Source: Lucinisca nassula
Taxonomy: Eukaryota; Mollusca; Bivalvia; Lucinida; Lucinidae
Reading direction: 5' to 3'
Assembly: GCA_963580285.1 (NCBI GenBank)
Contig: OY757017.1
Location: 112,005,245-112,069,244, forward strand
Length of the DNA stretch: 64,000 nt
The notes below the pieces were generated by a model. The model ran no database searches and was not told where the DNA came from. It saw only the letters and a list, made by a program, of their open reading frames with translations. Of this stretch, positions 41,202 through 52,508 are shown piece by piece. Positions within the stretch are counted from its first letter, which is position 1, and every line of letters starts with the position of its first letter. A program made the translations under genes and the position numbers.

Positions 41202-42341
41202 TTAGGGCACTCTTAGAAAATCAACCGACTTCAGTCGGTCGCTTTTTCTGCGGGTCGTGCAATTTAAAGGGTGAAAAGTCCTTGTTTTCTGAAACATTAT
41301 GACACGTTCTGTTTGAAAATAAGGGCATTTGAAAAAGCAGTGTTCGGCGTCTTCGACAAATCCTGAGAAACTACAGTATGGAGTAAGACCAATGTGGTTC
41401 GAATATAAATCGCCTTTAAGGTTACTACATTTATTCCTGATCCGAGCATGCATTACTGAAAAGAACCTTTCGCCAGAAAGAAAATATACTGGGACTTTAG
41501 GATTTTGAAGGGTATTATGTTTAAGTTGTTGTTTAAAAGCGGAAACACTTCCTGCTGCACGAACATTGTTATCAAGAGAGTTCCATAGAGAGATGGAAGA
41601 CGGAATACAGACTTTTTCTGCAATTTCAGTGCGAGTATATGGTACTGTGATATTGTTGCTATTTCTTAATGGATAATTTGAGACTTCTCTAACTAGTGGG
41701 GGAATAAGATCAGTTATATATGGATGAACTGTATCGTTAAAAACTTTGTACATGAAAACCATTTTTCTGTTGTTTACACCGATCAGATAAGGGTACCCAA
41801 CCACATTCCCTATAAAATTTACTAAAGACACTGACCTTGTAAGACCTGTTACGACCCTAACAGCTTCATTCTGTAATTTTTCTAAACTTTGCATGTCTTG
41901 GACAGAACAGCCATCCCATACTATTGAGGAATAGTCAAGGATAGGTAGTACATACGAAATATATATCTGGTTTAAAGCAGATCTACTGAATGTATATTTT
42001 AGTTTTCGCATAATCCCTATGATTTTGGATGCACTAGTTATTATATTTTCTATATGAGTGTGCCATTGGCCATTATTACTAAATGTTAAACCCAGATGTT
42101 TATGATTTCCTACGAACTTTATTGGGGTATTATCGAAGAGAATCTGGGGGTAATTTTAGAATTTTTTTTTTTAAAGTGAAAAATACTGCCTCATTTTTTA
42201 AAGGATTGAAGGTACTCGTAATAAACCATTGCTTGGCCCACGCAGAAAGAATAAGTAAGTCGTTATTTATGATTCCTTCTATATCAGCAATTGAGGATGC
42301 TGCACAAAATAGTGAGCTGTCGTCAAAACGAGGTGATTAAA
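41202..42341 (-). pseudogene. LINE ORF2 C-terminal half (unit 2)
   Basis: The 269-residue C-terminal frame is identical in sequence to that of unit 1. The lesions are shared (degenerate FDDSS box, slippage at the poly-A run), so they predate the duplication. Confidence 0.88.
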
Positions 42342-42389
42342 ATGCTAGAAATCAACACAACAATGCAATAGCATATTCCTAGCCAGCAA

Positions 42390-42485
42390 AGAATGTCGGG
42401 CCACCGTCAGGCCGATAGCGACACGACGTGGTACGTCGTATCGCTATCGGCCCGACGTTGGCCCGCTTTTTGTGCTGGCAGGGTT
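42390..42485. repeat. GGCCGATAGCGACACGACG palindrome (unit 2)
   Basis: As 36450-36546 but retaining TGTGCTGGCAGGG at its right end, which mirrors the CCAGC at the left. Unit 2 therefore keeps the longer inverted end. Confidence 0.75.
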
Positions 42486-42519
42486 ACAAAATATGGATAT
42501 GTTTTGTGCAAGAACGATA

Positions 42520-42612
42520 CGAGAGTGAGTGAGTGTTAGAGTTTTACGTCCCACCAACAGCTAAGGTGGACCTCGGTTTAAAGACTCATCCGAAAGTCTG
42601 GAGAAGCCCGGC
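42520..42612 (-). mobile_element. SINE-D fragment (unit 2)
   Basis: Copy of 36580-36672. Confidence 0.75.
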
Positions 42613-42714
42613 AAGAAAGATAAACAACATAAAGCAACGACTCACATTTTAGCCGAGTTACACAAGGCCAACCACTTTAGAACAAACACATGCTTGCAAT
42701 CAACTGTAAAAGTA

Positions 42715-42895
42715 ATTCACCTTATTTGCATTATCTGCTGGTTCCTAGTCTGAAGGTTATCAGTGTTGGAAAAACAGGTAACCAGACCCCCCCTGACCTT
42801 GAAAGGTCAGGGGGGGGGTCTGGTTACCTGTTTTTCCAATATTGACAATGTGCAAGCTGGGAGCCAGCAAATAATGCAAATATGGTGAATAGCCG
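42715..42895. mobile_element. MITE-6 (unit 2)
   Basis: Copy of 36775-36955 with a different C/G count in the hairpin. Confidence 0.87.
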
Positions 42896-43064
42896 GAATG
42901 AAATAATTCTGCAAGCCAACTCACTTTAGCGAATTTACGTTAAAATCGCTAATGCCAGTCAACTGGCAATAGCGACTTAAACGTGAAATCGCTATTGCCA
43001 GTTAACTTGCAATAGGCATTTCCTAATTTTGAACAGGGATTTATTGCCGGTTTTAACAGAGACA

Positions 43065-43654
43065 ACACGAAAACACGCCTAAATGATATTGACCCCCTTG
43101 AACCCCACTTTTATATAGTAAAACTGGGGTTTACCGGGGTGATTTGTTTGTTACAATTGGGGTTTAACGTCCCCGTTAACACTATTTAGGTCATTTTGGA
43201 GACGTTGCTCCAATTTTGTAGGACTTTTACCTGACACTGAGGTGAAATGACATCTCAAGCCCTGCCGCCCAATGAAATCAGAAGGTTCATTATGCATTGG
43301 ACGATCTGACTCACACCGCTTTGCCTGGGCAGGCTTAGTCCTTCTAAGCGGTTTACCAGTACTAGTGTGTGGTCCGATTCAGCTCTGCGTGGAAGCACCA
43401 TGCAGCCCAACATATTTCTCCAAGCCCCGATGGGCGGGGGCGAAATTACAGGGGTGAAATCTTATATTTCTTATTTATTTTTTGTGCTCTAAAGTATAGA
43501 TTGTTGGTACTCGTTAGAACCGCCTAAACCAGTACCCACAATACATATTATGAGCAGAAATAAGAAAAATATCACAAATTTTCATATGGAATTTTTCATT
43601 TTTACGGCGGTAAAATTTACAATGTATTTGTATAGGCGTGTTTTCGTAATGACA
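43065..43654. mobile_element. MITE-1 interrupted by SINE-A (unit 2)
   Basis: Copy of 37125-37714. SINE-A at 43145-43443 is reverse. Confidence 0.85.
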
Positions 43655-44016
43655 CGGTGCTACGCGAAAGTAAACGTGTTATCGCGTGGTCATATCGTTA
43701 TATTTACATTTCAAGTGTAAAGTCTAATGCAAGGCTATAGGAAACAATGTAGTTTAAACTTCCATGAACGCATCGAGTCACCTGATTTTCAGTGACGTCA
43801 AGTGACGTCAGTCTTAACCATGGTTCTGTATGGGCATTGGTGACGTCAACCCGTTCTTTGTAGGCAAACAACATGTAAATGTTTTTCAGCTTTAAAAGGT
43901 TGCCCTTTAAGCTTTTTTATGCCGAGTGACGAGGGGCAAAGAATGTAAATTTCAAAAAAATAACTTATTACTCTGCTTTTCATTAAAGTATGAACGACAA
44001 CGGGTCGCTCGGTCCC

Positions 44017-44306
44017 CGCCCAACGGGGCTTGAAGAAATAGATTGGCTGCATGGTGCTTCCACGCAGAGCTGAAACCGACCCACACACGAGTACTGGTAA
44101 ACCGCTCAGAGGATCTAAGCCTGCAGATACACAGGCAAAGCGGTGCGAGTCGGACCGTCCATGCTTATAAACTCTATTGGTTTGATTGGGCGACAGAGCT
44201 TGAGATGTCATTTCATCTCAATATCGGGTAAAAGTCCCACATAACTGGAAGCAACGTCTCCAAAATGACATGTACTGTGTTAAACCACAAATCAAACAAA
44301 ACAAAA
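44017..44306 (+). mobile_element. SINE-A (unit 2, copy b)
   Basis: Copy of 38077-38366. Confidence 0.87.
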
Positions 44307-44629
44307 CAACGGGCCGCTAGCAAAGTTTACACCTTCGGGGTTCATTTACTTTGAACGCGACCCCGTGCGTTCATAACAAATCACGACAAGGAAGAGCGTG
44401 ACGAGTGGCGTCATTAAAACAGCCAATTTATGACGTCACTAGTCGACTTACTTGACGTTAGACGGTGTAACGTCATTTTCTCGCATCGAAAACGTTAGAA
44501 AAGGATATAAGTGCATGTGTTTCAGTCGATAATTGTAGCGGGATCTCTTCTAACAATGGCGAAAAGTTGTGAGATTTTGAAGGAAACAACAACATTATTG
44601 CTTATTTGCAGTGTGTTAGAATCGAAATA

Positions 44630-44795
44630 GATCAGCTCTAGTATGTGATTTTTTAGCAATAAACCACAGTTTCTCGGTCAGTTGTAAGTAGACAAACACG
44701 CGCGCTACGCGCTCGAGATTTGTCTACTTTACAACTGACCTCCAAACTGTGATTTATTACTCAACAAATCACAGCTAGAGCTGATCAATTTCTTA
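44630..44795. mobile_element. Foldback element (unit 2)
   Basis: Copy of 38690-38855. Confidence 0.85.
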
Positions 44796-44892
44796 AATAT
44801 AGCTAGAATCATTAGTATAATCCTCTCACTCACGAGTGTCTGAAGTGAACTTATCAAATTGTGGGTTAGGCAATTACATTTTCAGAAAAAAA

Positions 44893-45113
44893 TGTAGTTT
44901 AAGGGGAATGGGAACACCTGGCAGATTTTTCCGCCATTTTTCAAAGGGAGACAACATTTGGAACTTCTTCTTCGCTTTTCCAAAAGCTCTGTCCCACGGA
45001 AAATGGGGTCAACTATTAAAGGAAAGAACTAGCTCAACCCTATTGACATGGTGACAAAATACTTTGTAGGAGTTGCCTAGCCCCGCTGAAGGTGTATCCA
45101 TTCCCCTTAACTA
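44893..45113. mobile_element. MITE-7 (unit 2)
   Basis: Copy of 38953-39172 with one extra A in the preceding A run. Confidence 0.87.
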
Positions 45114-45157
45114 CTGAGAAGCAGTTTTGTTCATACATCGATATTTACATTTCAAGT

Positions 45158-45455
45158 GTTTGTTTGTTTGAATTGGGGTTAAACGTCCCCGTCAACACTA
45201 TTTAGGTCATTTTGGAGGCGTACTTCAAATTTTGTGGTACTTTTACCCGATATTGAGGTTGAATGACATCTCAAGTCCTGCCGCCCAATGAATCCAGAAG
45301 GCTTATGTCCATTGGACGATTTGACTCACACCGCTTGGCCTGGGCAGGCTTAGTCCTTCTAAGCGGTTAGCCAGTACCCGTGTGTGGTCAGATTCAGTTA
45401 TGCGTGGAAGCACCATGCAGCCCAATCTATTTCTCCAAGCCCCGATGGTTGGGGG
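45158..45455 (-). mobile_element. SINE-A (unit 2, copy c)
   Basis: Copy of 39219-39514; one G-to-T in TTTGTGGTACTTTTA. Confidence 0.87.
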
Positions 45456-45704
45456 CGAACATTTCAAGTGTAAAGTCTAATGCCAAACCTATAGAAAACA
45501 ATGTAGTTCATACTTCCATAAACGCATCGAGTCACATGCTTTGCAATGCCGTTAAGGGACGTCATTCCAAAGGACGTTGGTGACGTCACTGCTGTTCCGC
45601 CCCTCTGTAGAAGACAGCATGTAAATAGTTTTCATATTTACAAGTTTGTCCTATAAGCATTTTTTCGCACATTGATGGGGGGGGGGGGGGGGGGGAGGAG
45701 TATG

Positions 45705-45800
45705 AATGACAGCGGTCGCTAGCAAAGTTTATATGAACCCCTTCGGGGTTTCATTTACTTTGCACGCGACCCACTGCGTTCATACTTTCATGAACAGCAG
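45705..45800. repeat. TATGAACG foldback, clear copy
   Basis: TATGAATGACAGCGGTCGCT, AGTTTATATGAACCCC/GGGGTTTCATTTACTTT and a right arm CGACCCACTGCGTTCATACT. Decayed relatives are at 46110-46180 and 50895-50990. Confidence 0.75.
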
Positions 45801-46495
45801 AAAAATAAATTTCATTTCTTAATATTTACATTTCCAGTGTAAAGTATAATGTAAAACCCAAGAAAACTGTGTAGTTCATGCTTCCATGAACGCATCGAGT
45901 CGCATAATTTTCAGTGACGCCAGGTTACGTCCGTCTAAACCATGGTTCTCTACGGGCGTTGGTGACATCAACGCTGTTCGGCTCTTTGTAGAATAACAGC
46001 GTGTAAATGTTTTTCAACCTTAAAGGATTGCCCGGTAAGCATTTGTTTTACGCCCAGTGATGAGGGGCAAAGAATGTTAATATAAAAAAATAAACTTAAT
46101 TTTTCTGCTTTTCATGAGCGTTCGAACAACAGCGGGTCGTTCACATAACTTACTTTGCCCGTTACTCGACGTTGTTCATACTGCGATGAACATTAAATAA
46201 ATTACATTCATTTCTTATAAATAGACGTGTTTGCGTGTCTCCAATATACACCTTGGCTACGTAGTATCAATGAGAAGGAGAGATTACAGACTCGCAAAAC
46301 TACTGCACATGTAGTCGTGCTGCTCATTTTAATGGAAAGAGATCAGTTTGTTTCCGTTCTATTTATTTTAATGTCTGTTTTTCTTGGATGAATTTTGATA
46401 ATAACATTTTCATTAGTTCTGCATCGAACAGACTGTTGGTGCTGATTAGAACCCGCGCCGTATTGAAATGGTTCTACTGAGCATCTACATTCCCA

Positions 46496-46752
46496 GCTAG
46501 CATGCAAAAGCGGGCCAACGTCGTATCGCTGTCGGTCCGATGTTAGCCCGTCATTTTTTGCTCGCTGGGATCTATTTTCTTAGCAAGATTGAAGCCTTGT
46601 AAAACATATTTTTCCATAAATACCCGACCGGGTAAAAGCAGAAACCCACCCATCAAAGAATGTCGGTCCAACGTCGGGCCGACGGCGATACGACGTGTCA
46701 ACGTCGTATCGCTGTCGGCCCGACGTTTGCCCGCTGTTTTGTGCTAGCTGGA
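46496..46752. repeat. Two GGCCGACGGCGATACGACG palindromes
   Basis: A shorter one at 46496-46570 and a fuller one at 46645-46752 (AATGTCGGTCCAACGTCGGG with inverted TCGGCCCGACGTTTGCCCGC). Both end in GCTAGCTGG/GCTCGCTGG-like text. Confidence 0.72.
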
Positions 46753-46975
46753 AGTAGATTGGGCTGTGTCATGCTTCCACGCAGAACTAAAACCGACAGT
46801 ACATGTGTACTGGAAGACCGTTAGCATACCTTAGCCTGCCCAGGCAAAGACCGTCCATGCATATAAACACTGTTGGTTTCATTGGGTGGTAGGGCTTGAA
46901 TTCATTTCATCTCACTGTTGGGTGAAAGTCTCACAAAACTGGGGACGAGGAAGTTAAACCTCTATTCAAACAAAC
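46752..46975 (+). mobile_element. SINE-A, internally deleted
   Basis: GTAGATTGGGCTGTGTCATGC to TTAAACCTCTATTC(AAAC)n. The GTGCGAG block and part of the tail are missing. Confidence 0.8.
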
Positions 46976-47316
46976 ATCAAATCTTAAAATCAAACATGAG
47001 ATAGCTAAATAGGTAATGGGTTTTACCCATGTTTGTAAGCCGGGATGCAGTATACTGGTTTTAGGTTTATCGGTCTTATTGACAAAATTGCGGATACCAG
47101 AACAAAAGGCGTTACGGTTTGAATAAAAATAGATATTGGAAACTCCGACTGTCAAGGCTGTATATTGGAATTGGAATCAATTTCACAGGTGAATGCAGGT
47201 ATTTCTGAAGAGGCGGCATCAGAGCTCCTATCACAACGACAAATGACGGCGACTGAATACAGTTCTCGTTAGCTGATTGAAGGAAAACTGCTGAAGGAAA
47301 TTTGAAATTTAACAAC

Positions 47317-47491
47317 ATGGTGACAGAGGGTGTGAAACTATTTTTGAGGAGTTTGAATTTGGAACAATATTACGATATGTTTACGGCAAAGGGATTTGAT
47401 TTAGAGACTGACATTTGTCATCTAAACTCGACAGATCTTGACTCAATGTACATTACAGAAGATGGTCACAGAAAACAAATCTTGGAGGCAG
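47317..47491 (+). CDS. SAM-domain protein, first coding exon
   Basis: The ATG at 47317 (context AACAACATGG) opens MVTEGVKLFLRSLNLEQYY, then FTAKGFDLE, HLNSTDLDSMYIT and EDGHRKQILEA. This is a nearly whole sterile alpha motif: FLxSL.L..Y, then DL..M.I, then GHR..IL. SAM domains mediate protein or RNA binding in signalling and scaffold proteins. The frame ends at a donor GAGGCAG|GTTTGT in phase 1; the read-through adds only ten codons before a stop. An in-frame TTG five codons upstream is not taken as the start. No later exon was recognised in the window, so the full protein and its family are unknown. Confidence 0.72.
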
Positions 47492-47583
47492 GTTTGTATC
47501 TTGTTTTCAAAATAGCTTAATCGGATGAGTCAGCAAAGAACGACAGAATAGAATAGAATATTTTATGTTTACTGATTCGGCCC

Positions 47584-47705
47584 CTGACCCGATAGCTCAG
47601 TGGGATCGGGAGGTCGCGAGTCGCGCCATACCAGAGGCGTGAAAAATGGTACTAAGTGCTCCCTCCTTATCAGGGGTAGTCCTAGGAAGATAAATGAAGA
47701 CAGGT
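47584..47705 (+). mobile_element. tRNA-like SINE fragment
   Basis: A-box-like GATAGCTCAGTGGGATCG, a decayed B box (GGTCGCGAGTCGCGCC), then GTACTAAGTGCTCCCTCCTT and a mirrored CCCTGA/TCAGGGG. Not a working tRNA gene by its broken arms. Confidence 0.6.
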
Positions 47706-47749
47706 ACTTTGTCGCATTAAGCTCAACTTTATTCAGAGCGGTAATCAAA

Positions 47750-47880
47750 CATTTTTTTCTTATTTCTGCACGAAAACGTGTTGTGGGTACTCATTAGAAG
47801 CGCCTCGGTGAGGCGCTTCTAATGAGTGCCCACAACATACGTTTTCGTGCAGAAATAAATAAAAAAATAATTACTTTTCG
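47750..47880. repeat. PAL-1-type palindrome, GAAGCGCC variant
   Basis: Arms TCTGCACGAAAACGTG ... TTGTGGGTACTCATTAGAAG, with both sides changed together (GAAGCGCC and GGCGCTTC). Nearly perfect over ~45 bp per arm. Confidence 0.9.
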
Positions 47881-48192
47881 GATGAAAAAACGCCTTATCT
47901 GGAGCTCTGTAGTGCAAACATTTACATATACAAACATTACACACACATCCATACTCTTGTAATTCAATGTTCCACTGTCGTATCGACGTCAGCCCGACGT
48001 CGGTTCACTTTTTTGCTGGCTTAGACGCCGAAGGTAGTCCATTTGCAGTCAAACTACGTAACTGCATGAACTATCAAAGATTGAGCGAGTGAAGTGGTAA
48101 GTCTGACTACATCCTAGCTATCTTTCAATAGACTTTCATGAGTCTTTAAAAGACTTCCGTCGCTGAAAATTGAATTCTTTATGATTCGGCGG

Positions 48193-48325
48193 TGTAAAGC
48201 GTGATAGCTATAAGTGATTAGTGCACTGCCGCTGATGCTAGCGGTCCTGGGTTCGATTTCCGGCGGTCGGCGATAAACAAACTTCATTGACATTATTTGC
48301 AGGGATAATTAACACAAATTGCGCT
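48193..48325 (+). mobile_element. SINE-C, 5' part
   Basis: Head ATAAGTGATTAGTGCACTGC, B-box GGTTCGATTTCC and the body phrase TTATTTGCAGGGATAA. Confidence 0.72.
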
Positions 48326-48459
48326 GTCATTGATATCGGTAGAGTGAGGTTCACCCATTGTATACTAGTGGACTCTTCCACTGCTATATGTTGGACACGT
48401 CCAATTGTCATATAAGGGGTGCAAGGCCTATTTTTTTATTCTATTTTATACTGAAAATT

Positions 48460-48540
48460 CTGTTAGCAAATAGTGCAGGCCCTGATCAGACTTCGCGCTG
48501 TGCGGCGTTTGACCTGGGCCTGCATTGTTTGTCAATAATC
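48460..48540. repeat. PAL-2 palindrome
   Basis: TAGCAAATAGTGCAGGCCCTG with inverted GGGCCTGCATTGTTTGTCA (first word shortened: AGCAAATAGTGCAGGCCC). Confidence 0.75.
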
Positions 48541-48782
48541 CTGGGACCAAGAACAAATGTTCGAAACAAGAGCAGATTAAGTCACCGAGGTTTATTCATA
48601 GTGACAGGCCGGGAGACGTACTGGTTGTAGTTTAGGTCTACCGTTTTGATGTTCTACAGAATATCGGTATGTTGTGTGTACGCATTCTGAGCAGACACAG
48701 CGTAACTTTTCATGATAAAAAAGCAACAACAACAAAAAAACATAATCTCTAAAGTATACCTGACTAGTCTATTTTTATCAAG

Positions 48783-49361
48783 AGCTACAGGTAGCTCAAT
48801 GACGGGCTCGACTCTGCCATTTGTAATAGCAACCAGCCAACTCTGACATGCATCCTATGCAAATCCTTGGAGCATATTATCGCCTCCAACTTGACCAGAC
48901 ACTTCGAAAAAAACAACAAAAAAACGTTTATATGACCTGCAACACGGGTTTCGAGGTCGCAGGTCCTGTGAAACACAATTCAACTTGTCGAGGCCGTTAC
49001 TAGTAGATCCCTTTCACCGGGTAAGCAAACCGATATTAACTTGTACTATTTCAGTAAGGCTTTCGACAAGGTCAATCACTTAAAACTTCTCTACAAACTA
49101 CAGATACCCGGAGTACAAGGTAAAGTCCTCAGTTGGATCCGGTTCTTCCTGATAGGAAGAAGCCAGTGAGTTATACTCGAAGGTGTGTGTTCAGACCAAG
49201 TCCCGGTATCTTCGGGTGTTCCCCAGGGTTCTGTTCTTGGCCCAACATTGTTTCTTTTTTATAATGTAGGGTCTCAGGTACGCCTTTTTGCTGATGATAC
49301 TGCGGTATACCTGCCGATACGCGGCCCAGCTGACTCGACCACACTTCAGAGGGATCTGGGC
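48783..49361 (+). pseudogene. LINE reverse transcriptase, left part of a split copy
   Basis: Across frames it reads LTCILCKSLEHIIASNL, INLYYFSKAFDKVNHLKLLY (the first catalytic Asp box), WIRFFLIGRSQ, then VSSGVPQGSVLGPTLFLFYN and RLFADDTAVYLP, the F-A-D-D catalytic box, and TLQRDLG. This is RT fingers and palm of a jockey/CR1-type LINE. Stops (after GRSQ) and frameshifts make it dead. It is interrupted at about 49361 and resumes at 52142. The PQG box is separated from FADD by too few residues, so a short internal deletion is likely. Confidence 0.88.
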
Positions 49362-49974
49362 CCAGGATTACAATCGTTACTTAAGTTAAGGTCGACTTAA
49401 CGATTTAAGGAGGAATTCTTATCTTAGTAAACTATTTCTTTAAAAATGCATTTGAAAGCCGCCTCTTTTATTTACTTAGCTAAGTATTTAACTTCGGATG
49501 AACTCGTAATTTTGACGGAAATTTTCACGAAGAATAGCACGTAAGTTTCAATTACACATTGATGTAGGCGGCCCACAACTTTCCCGCGATCTGTCAAAAA
49601 TATCTGCTTCTGCTTGAATGGATGGAGACAATAGAAAGTATGATGGTTTAGTTTCCATTCACTCCATAAACCATGAAAAATGTTTTATATACTATAAAAC
49701 CTGTGTAATTGAAGAATCACACTCGATCTCAAATTGTGCGGGCAAACATTGGTCACAAAGTAGCACCACGACATATTCAAAACGCTGTTTCTATGGGGTC
49801 CCTTCAGAAACAAGAACTCATACAATATTTGAATATGCAAAGCTCGGTTTTATGGAGTCTTATTTGAATTGAGGTTTAACGTCCCTGCCGAGATATAAAA
49901 CGCTCACTCACTCACAAACACACTTAATTACTCACATGCACAGGCTTACAAAGGGAGGTGGAACGCCTCAAACT

Positions 49975-50165
49975 CATTTTTATTGAGCATTTCCAGGCAG
50001 GGAGAAGAGGCAAATGATTGGATGTGCAGAAACAGGAGAAATAACAACTTCCCCTCTACCATTACCTGCTGCTAGGAAAGCAGGCATTGTCACAATCAGC
50101 TGGGCGCCCGAGTGACGCAAGATACACGTCACCTTCGCCTCACCCAACCAGTACACAACGACCAC
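49975..50165 (-). repeat. REP-M, reverse
   Basis: GTGCAGAAACAGGAGAAATA and GCTAGGAAAGCAGGCATTG match the reverse of 10130-10330 with changes. Confidence 0.55.
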
Positions 50166-50169
50166 ACGC

Positions 50170-50400
50170 GACCTCCAGTAACCACTTAGAAAGTCTAAGC
50201 CTGCCAGGGCAAAGTGGTGCAAGTCGGGCCGTCAATGCATATAAATCTTGTTGGTTTCATTGGGCGACAGGGCTTGAGGTGTAATTTCATCCCAATGTCG
50301 GGTAACAGTCCGACAAAATTGGAATCAACACTTCCAAAATCAAACCTAAATAGTGTTGCGAGGACGTTCAATCTCAAATCAAATCAATCAATCAATCGAT
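50170..50400 (+). mobile_element. SINE-A, 5'-truncated
   Basis: AACCACTTAGAAAGTCTAAG to GACGTTCAATCTCAAATC with an (AATC)n tail in place of (AAAC)n. Confidence 0.82.
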
Positions 50401-50439
50401 CAATAAAAAAAAACTTCTTTGTATTTCATTAATTTTGAT

Positions 50440-51010
50440 ATCGAGAATCTTACACAAATGGTCCTTTCATATGAGAGTTACGAAACGGGCCTTAGAATTG
50501 GATTTAAAATTGGATTTTATTGCCTTTACCTTGACCATTTGCCCAACAAATGTACATCGTTGACATACGTTACAGTTGTTCACGCCAAAATAATTAATAT
50601 TTACATTTCAAGTGTAAAACCTATTGTAAACCTATACGCCTGTTCATACTTCCATGAACGCATCGAATCACATGATTTTCGACGACGTCAAGTGTCGCAA
50701 GTCTACACCCTAAACCATGGTTCTCTATGATCTCAATGGGCGTTGACGACGACAATGCTGTTCCGCTCTTTGTAGAAAAAACAGCGTGTAAATGTTTTTC
50801 AGCTTTAACAGTTTGCCTTATAAGAATGTTTTCGCCGAGTGATGAGGAAAAAAAGAATGTAAATATAAGAAATATTTTTTCGGATGTTCATGAAGGTATG
50901 AACGACAGCGGGTCGCTAGTAAAGTTTATATGAACCCCTTCAGTGTTCATTTACTTTGCAGGCGACCCTGTTCGTTTATACTTTCATGAAAAGCAGAAAA
51001 CAAGTCATTT
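50440..51010. repeat. Foldback-type repeats with TATGAACG palindrome
   Basis: AGAATCTTACACAAATGGTCC at the left, then ATATTTACATTTCAAGTGTAA and CATACTTCCATGAACGCATCG as in the duplication units, and at 50895-50990 TATGAACGACAGCGGGTCGC with a decayed partner. Confidence 0.6.
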
Positions 51011-51192
51011 CATAAATGCACGTGGCGTCATACTATTTCATGACAATGAATATAAAGACGGCATATGAACGTTGTGAACAGTGTATGCATAAAACTAGCA
51101 GGGCATAAGCGTAGGAACATGGACCCGATGTGCCATAGGATCAGTTTTTAACTAACAGACAAAAGTGATATGCGCCGACGCCCCTCACCCCC

Positions 51193-51317
<125 letters not shown>

Positions 51318-51404
51318 ACAAAAACAACCAAGTCAGTTAGGATTCCCTCTCACGTATAATAATCTTCCCGCACCAAACAATTAATAATTGCCCTGTCACC
51401 AGTA

Positions 51405-51715
51405 TTATATAGAGGGTCTTACGCGAGTGGGCATTTCATATGAAATTTATGAAATGAGCCTTTGGCGACTTTCATAAAATTCATATGAAGTGACCACGAG
51501 TGTAAGATTCTGTTTATCATATGGCCACTTGAAATTAGATTTTATCACCATCAAATTTGACACTTTTCTTCACAGAAAATGCATGGTTGACATGGACATC
51601 GTCATGACGTTACGTAATCCCGCCAAAGTGTTATTACACGTGTGGTCATGCGATTTTTATTACACGACATTATCCACTGCTTATCAATAACGTCATATGA
51701 TAAACAGTATTATGT
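51405..51715. repeat. Foldback/MITE-like repeat
   Basis: GGGTCTTACGCGAGTGGGCATT mirrored by GTGACCACGAGTGTAAGATT (first word shortened: TCTTACGCGAGTGGGC). TTTCATATGAAATTTATGAAA mirrors CATAAAATTCATATGAAG. It ends TAACGTCATATGATAAAC like 29320-29340. Confidence 0.65.
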
Positions 51716-51829
51716 AAAAGGAAGTTTTTACACAGCTCTGTTCGTCGCACACTTTGACACATCAAGGGAGAAATACATCCCAGTACCTATATGGCAAGTA
51801 GACTTGCCCTACAGGGAGGAAAAAAATGA

Positions 51830-51905
51830 CCCGACCGGGACTCGAACCCAGGACCTCTCGCATATCAAGAAAACACTCTACCATTTGACCTACCGAGCAT
51901 CACTG
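51830..51905 (-). other. tRNA-like block, perhaps in a solo TRIM LTR
   Basis: On - GGTAGAGTGTTTTC, a loop region, and CCTGGGTTCGAGTCCCGG (B box and T-arm) then TCGGGTCATTTTTTT. GGTAGAGTGTT and the CCCGGYCGGGT end also occur in the TRIM LTR at 3925-4343. Acceptor arms do not pair, so not a tRNA gene. Confidence 0.55.
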
Positions 51906-52141
51906 GTGGTCTCGAACAAATAAAAGCCCCATGGTTTTCCGTTATTGATATATACATTCATGTGTCAAGGTCAAATCTTAAAAGTTAAGGTACCTACCTG
52001 GGTTACCTTAAATATTTAAGTATTTTCTTTGGTTAAGTATCGACTTAAACGAACGAATTTCTTTGTAGTTCACTTTATACGCCAGTTAAGTAAATACTTA
52101 GTTTAAGTAGGTACTTAAAATTTAAGTACGCATTGTAATCC

Positions 52142-52445
52142 TGGGCAAGCTCCAACAATGAAATGGAATTTAACCCTGGTAAGTGCCAAGTATTGCACAT
52201 AACCCGGGCAAGAACTCCTATCCAAACGCCGTACACCATGCACAACCAAGTCTTAGAAAGTGTCTTCTCTGCCGGGTATCTCTGTGTCGACCTCTCGGTG
52301 AACCTGAATTTCAACACACATATTAACAGAATCACTTCAAATGCAAATACATCTCTTGGTTTCATTAAACGTAATATCAGATGTAAGCACTCCGTCGTCC
52401 GCGAAGCGGCATATAAGTGAAGACAGTTGTTAGACCTGAACTTGA
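52142..52445 (+). pseudogene. LINE ORF2, right part of the split copy
   Basis: WASSNNEMEFNPGKCQVLHI, then FSAGYLCVDLSVNLNFNTHI and SLGFIKRNIRCK...VREAAYK continue the RT thumb region from 49361. After a frameshift it reads TVVRPELE, where a SINE-A scrap begins. FNPxKCxVLHI is typical of jockey/CR1-type LINEs. Confidence 0.85.
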
Positions 52446-52508
52446 ATAGAGCTCGGTTTCAGCTCTGCGTGGAACCAAATATTTCTTAAAGCCCCGATGG
52501 GCGGGGCG
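52446..52508 (-). mobile_element. SINE-A scrap inside the LINE
   Basis: GGTTTCAGCTCTGCGTGGAA then AAGCCCCGATGGGCGGGG; only the 5' end of the SINE remains. Confidence 0.75.

Larger units (their letters stand above)
39754..45695. repeat. Tandem duplication, unit 2 (~5.94 kb)
   Basis: Direct repeat of 33836-39753. By eye the copies differ by scattered SNPs (e.g. 34636 G vs 40554 A), an 8-bp GACTGACA gain near 41175, a 14-bp gain (GCTGGCAGGGTTAC) near 42472 and homopolymer changes. Its mariner is cut at the junction and lacks its 3' half. Confidence 0.95.
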
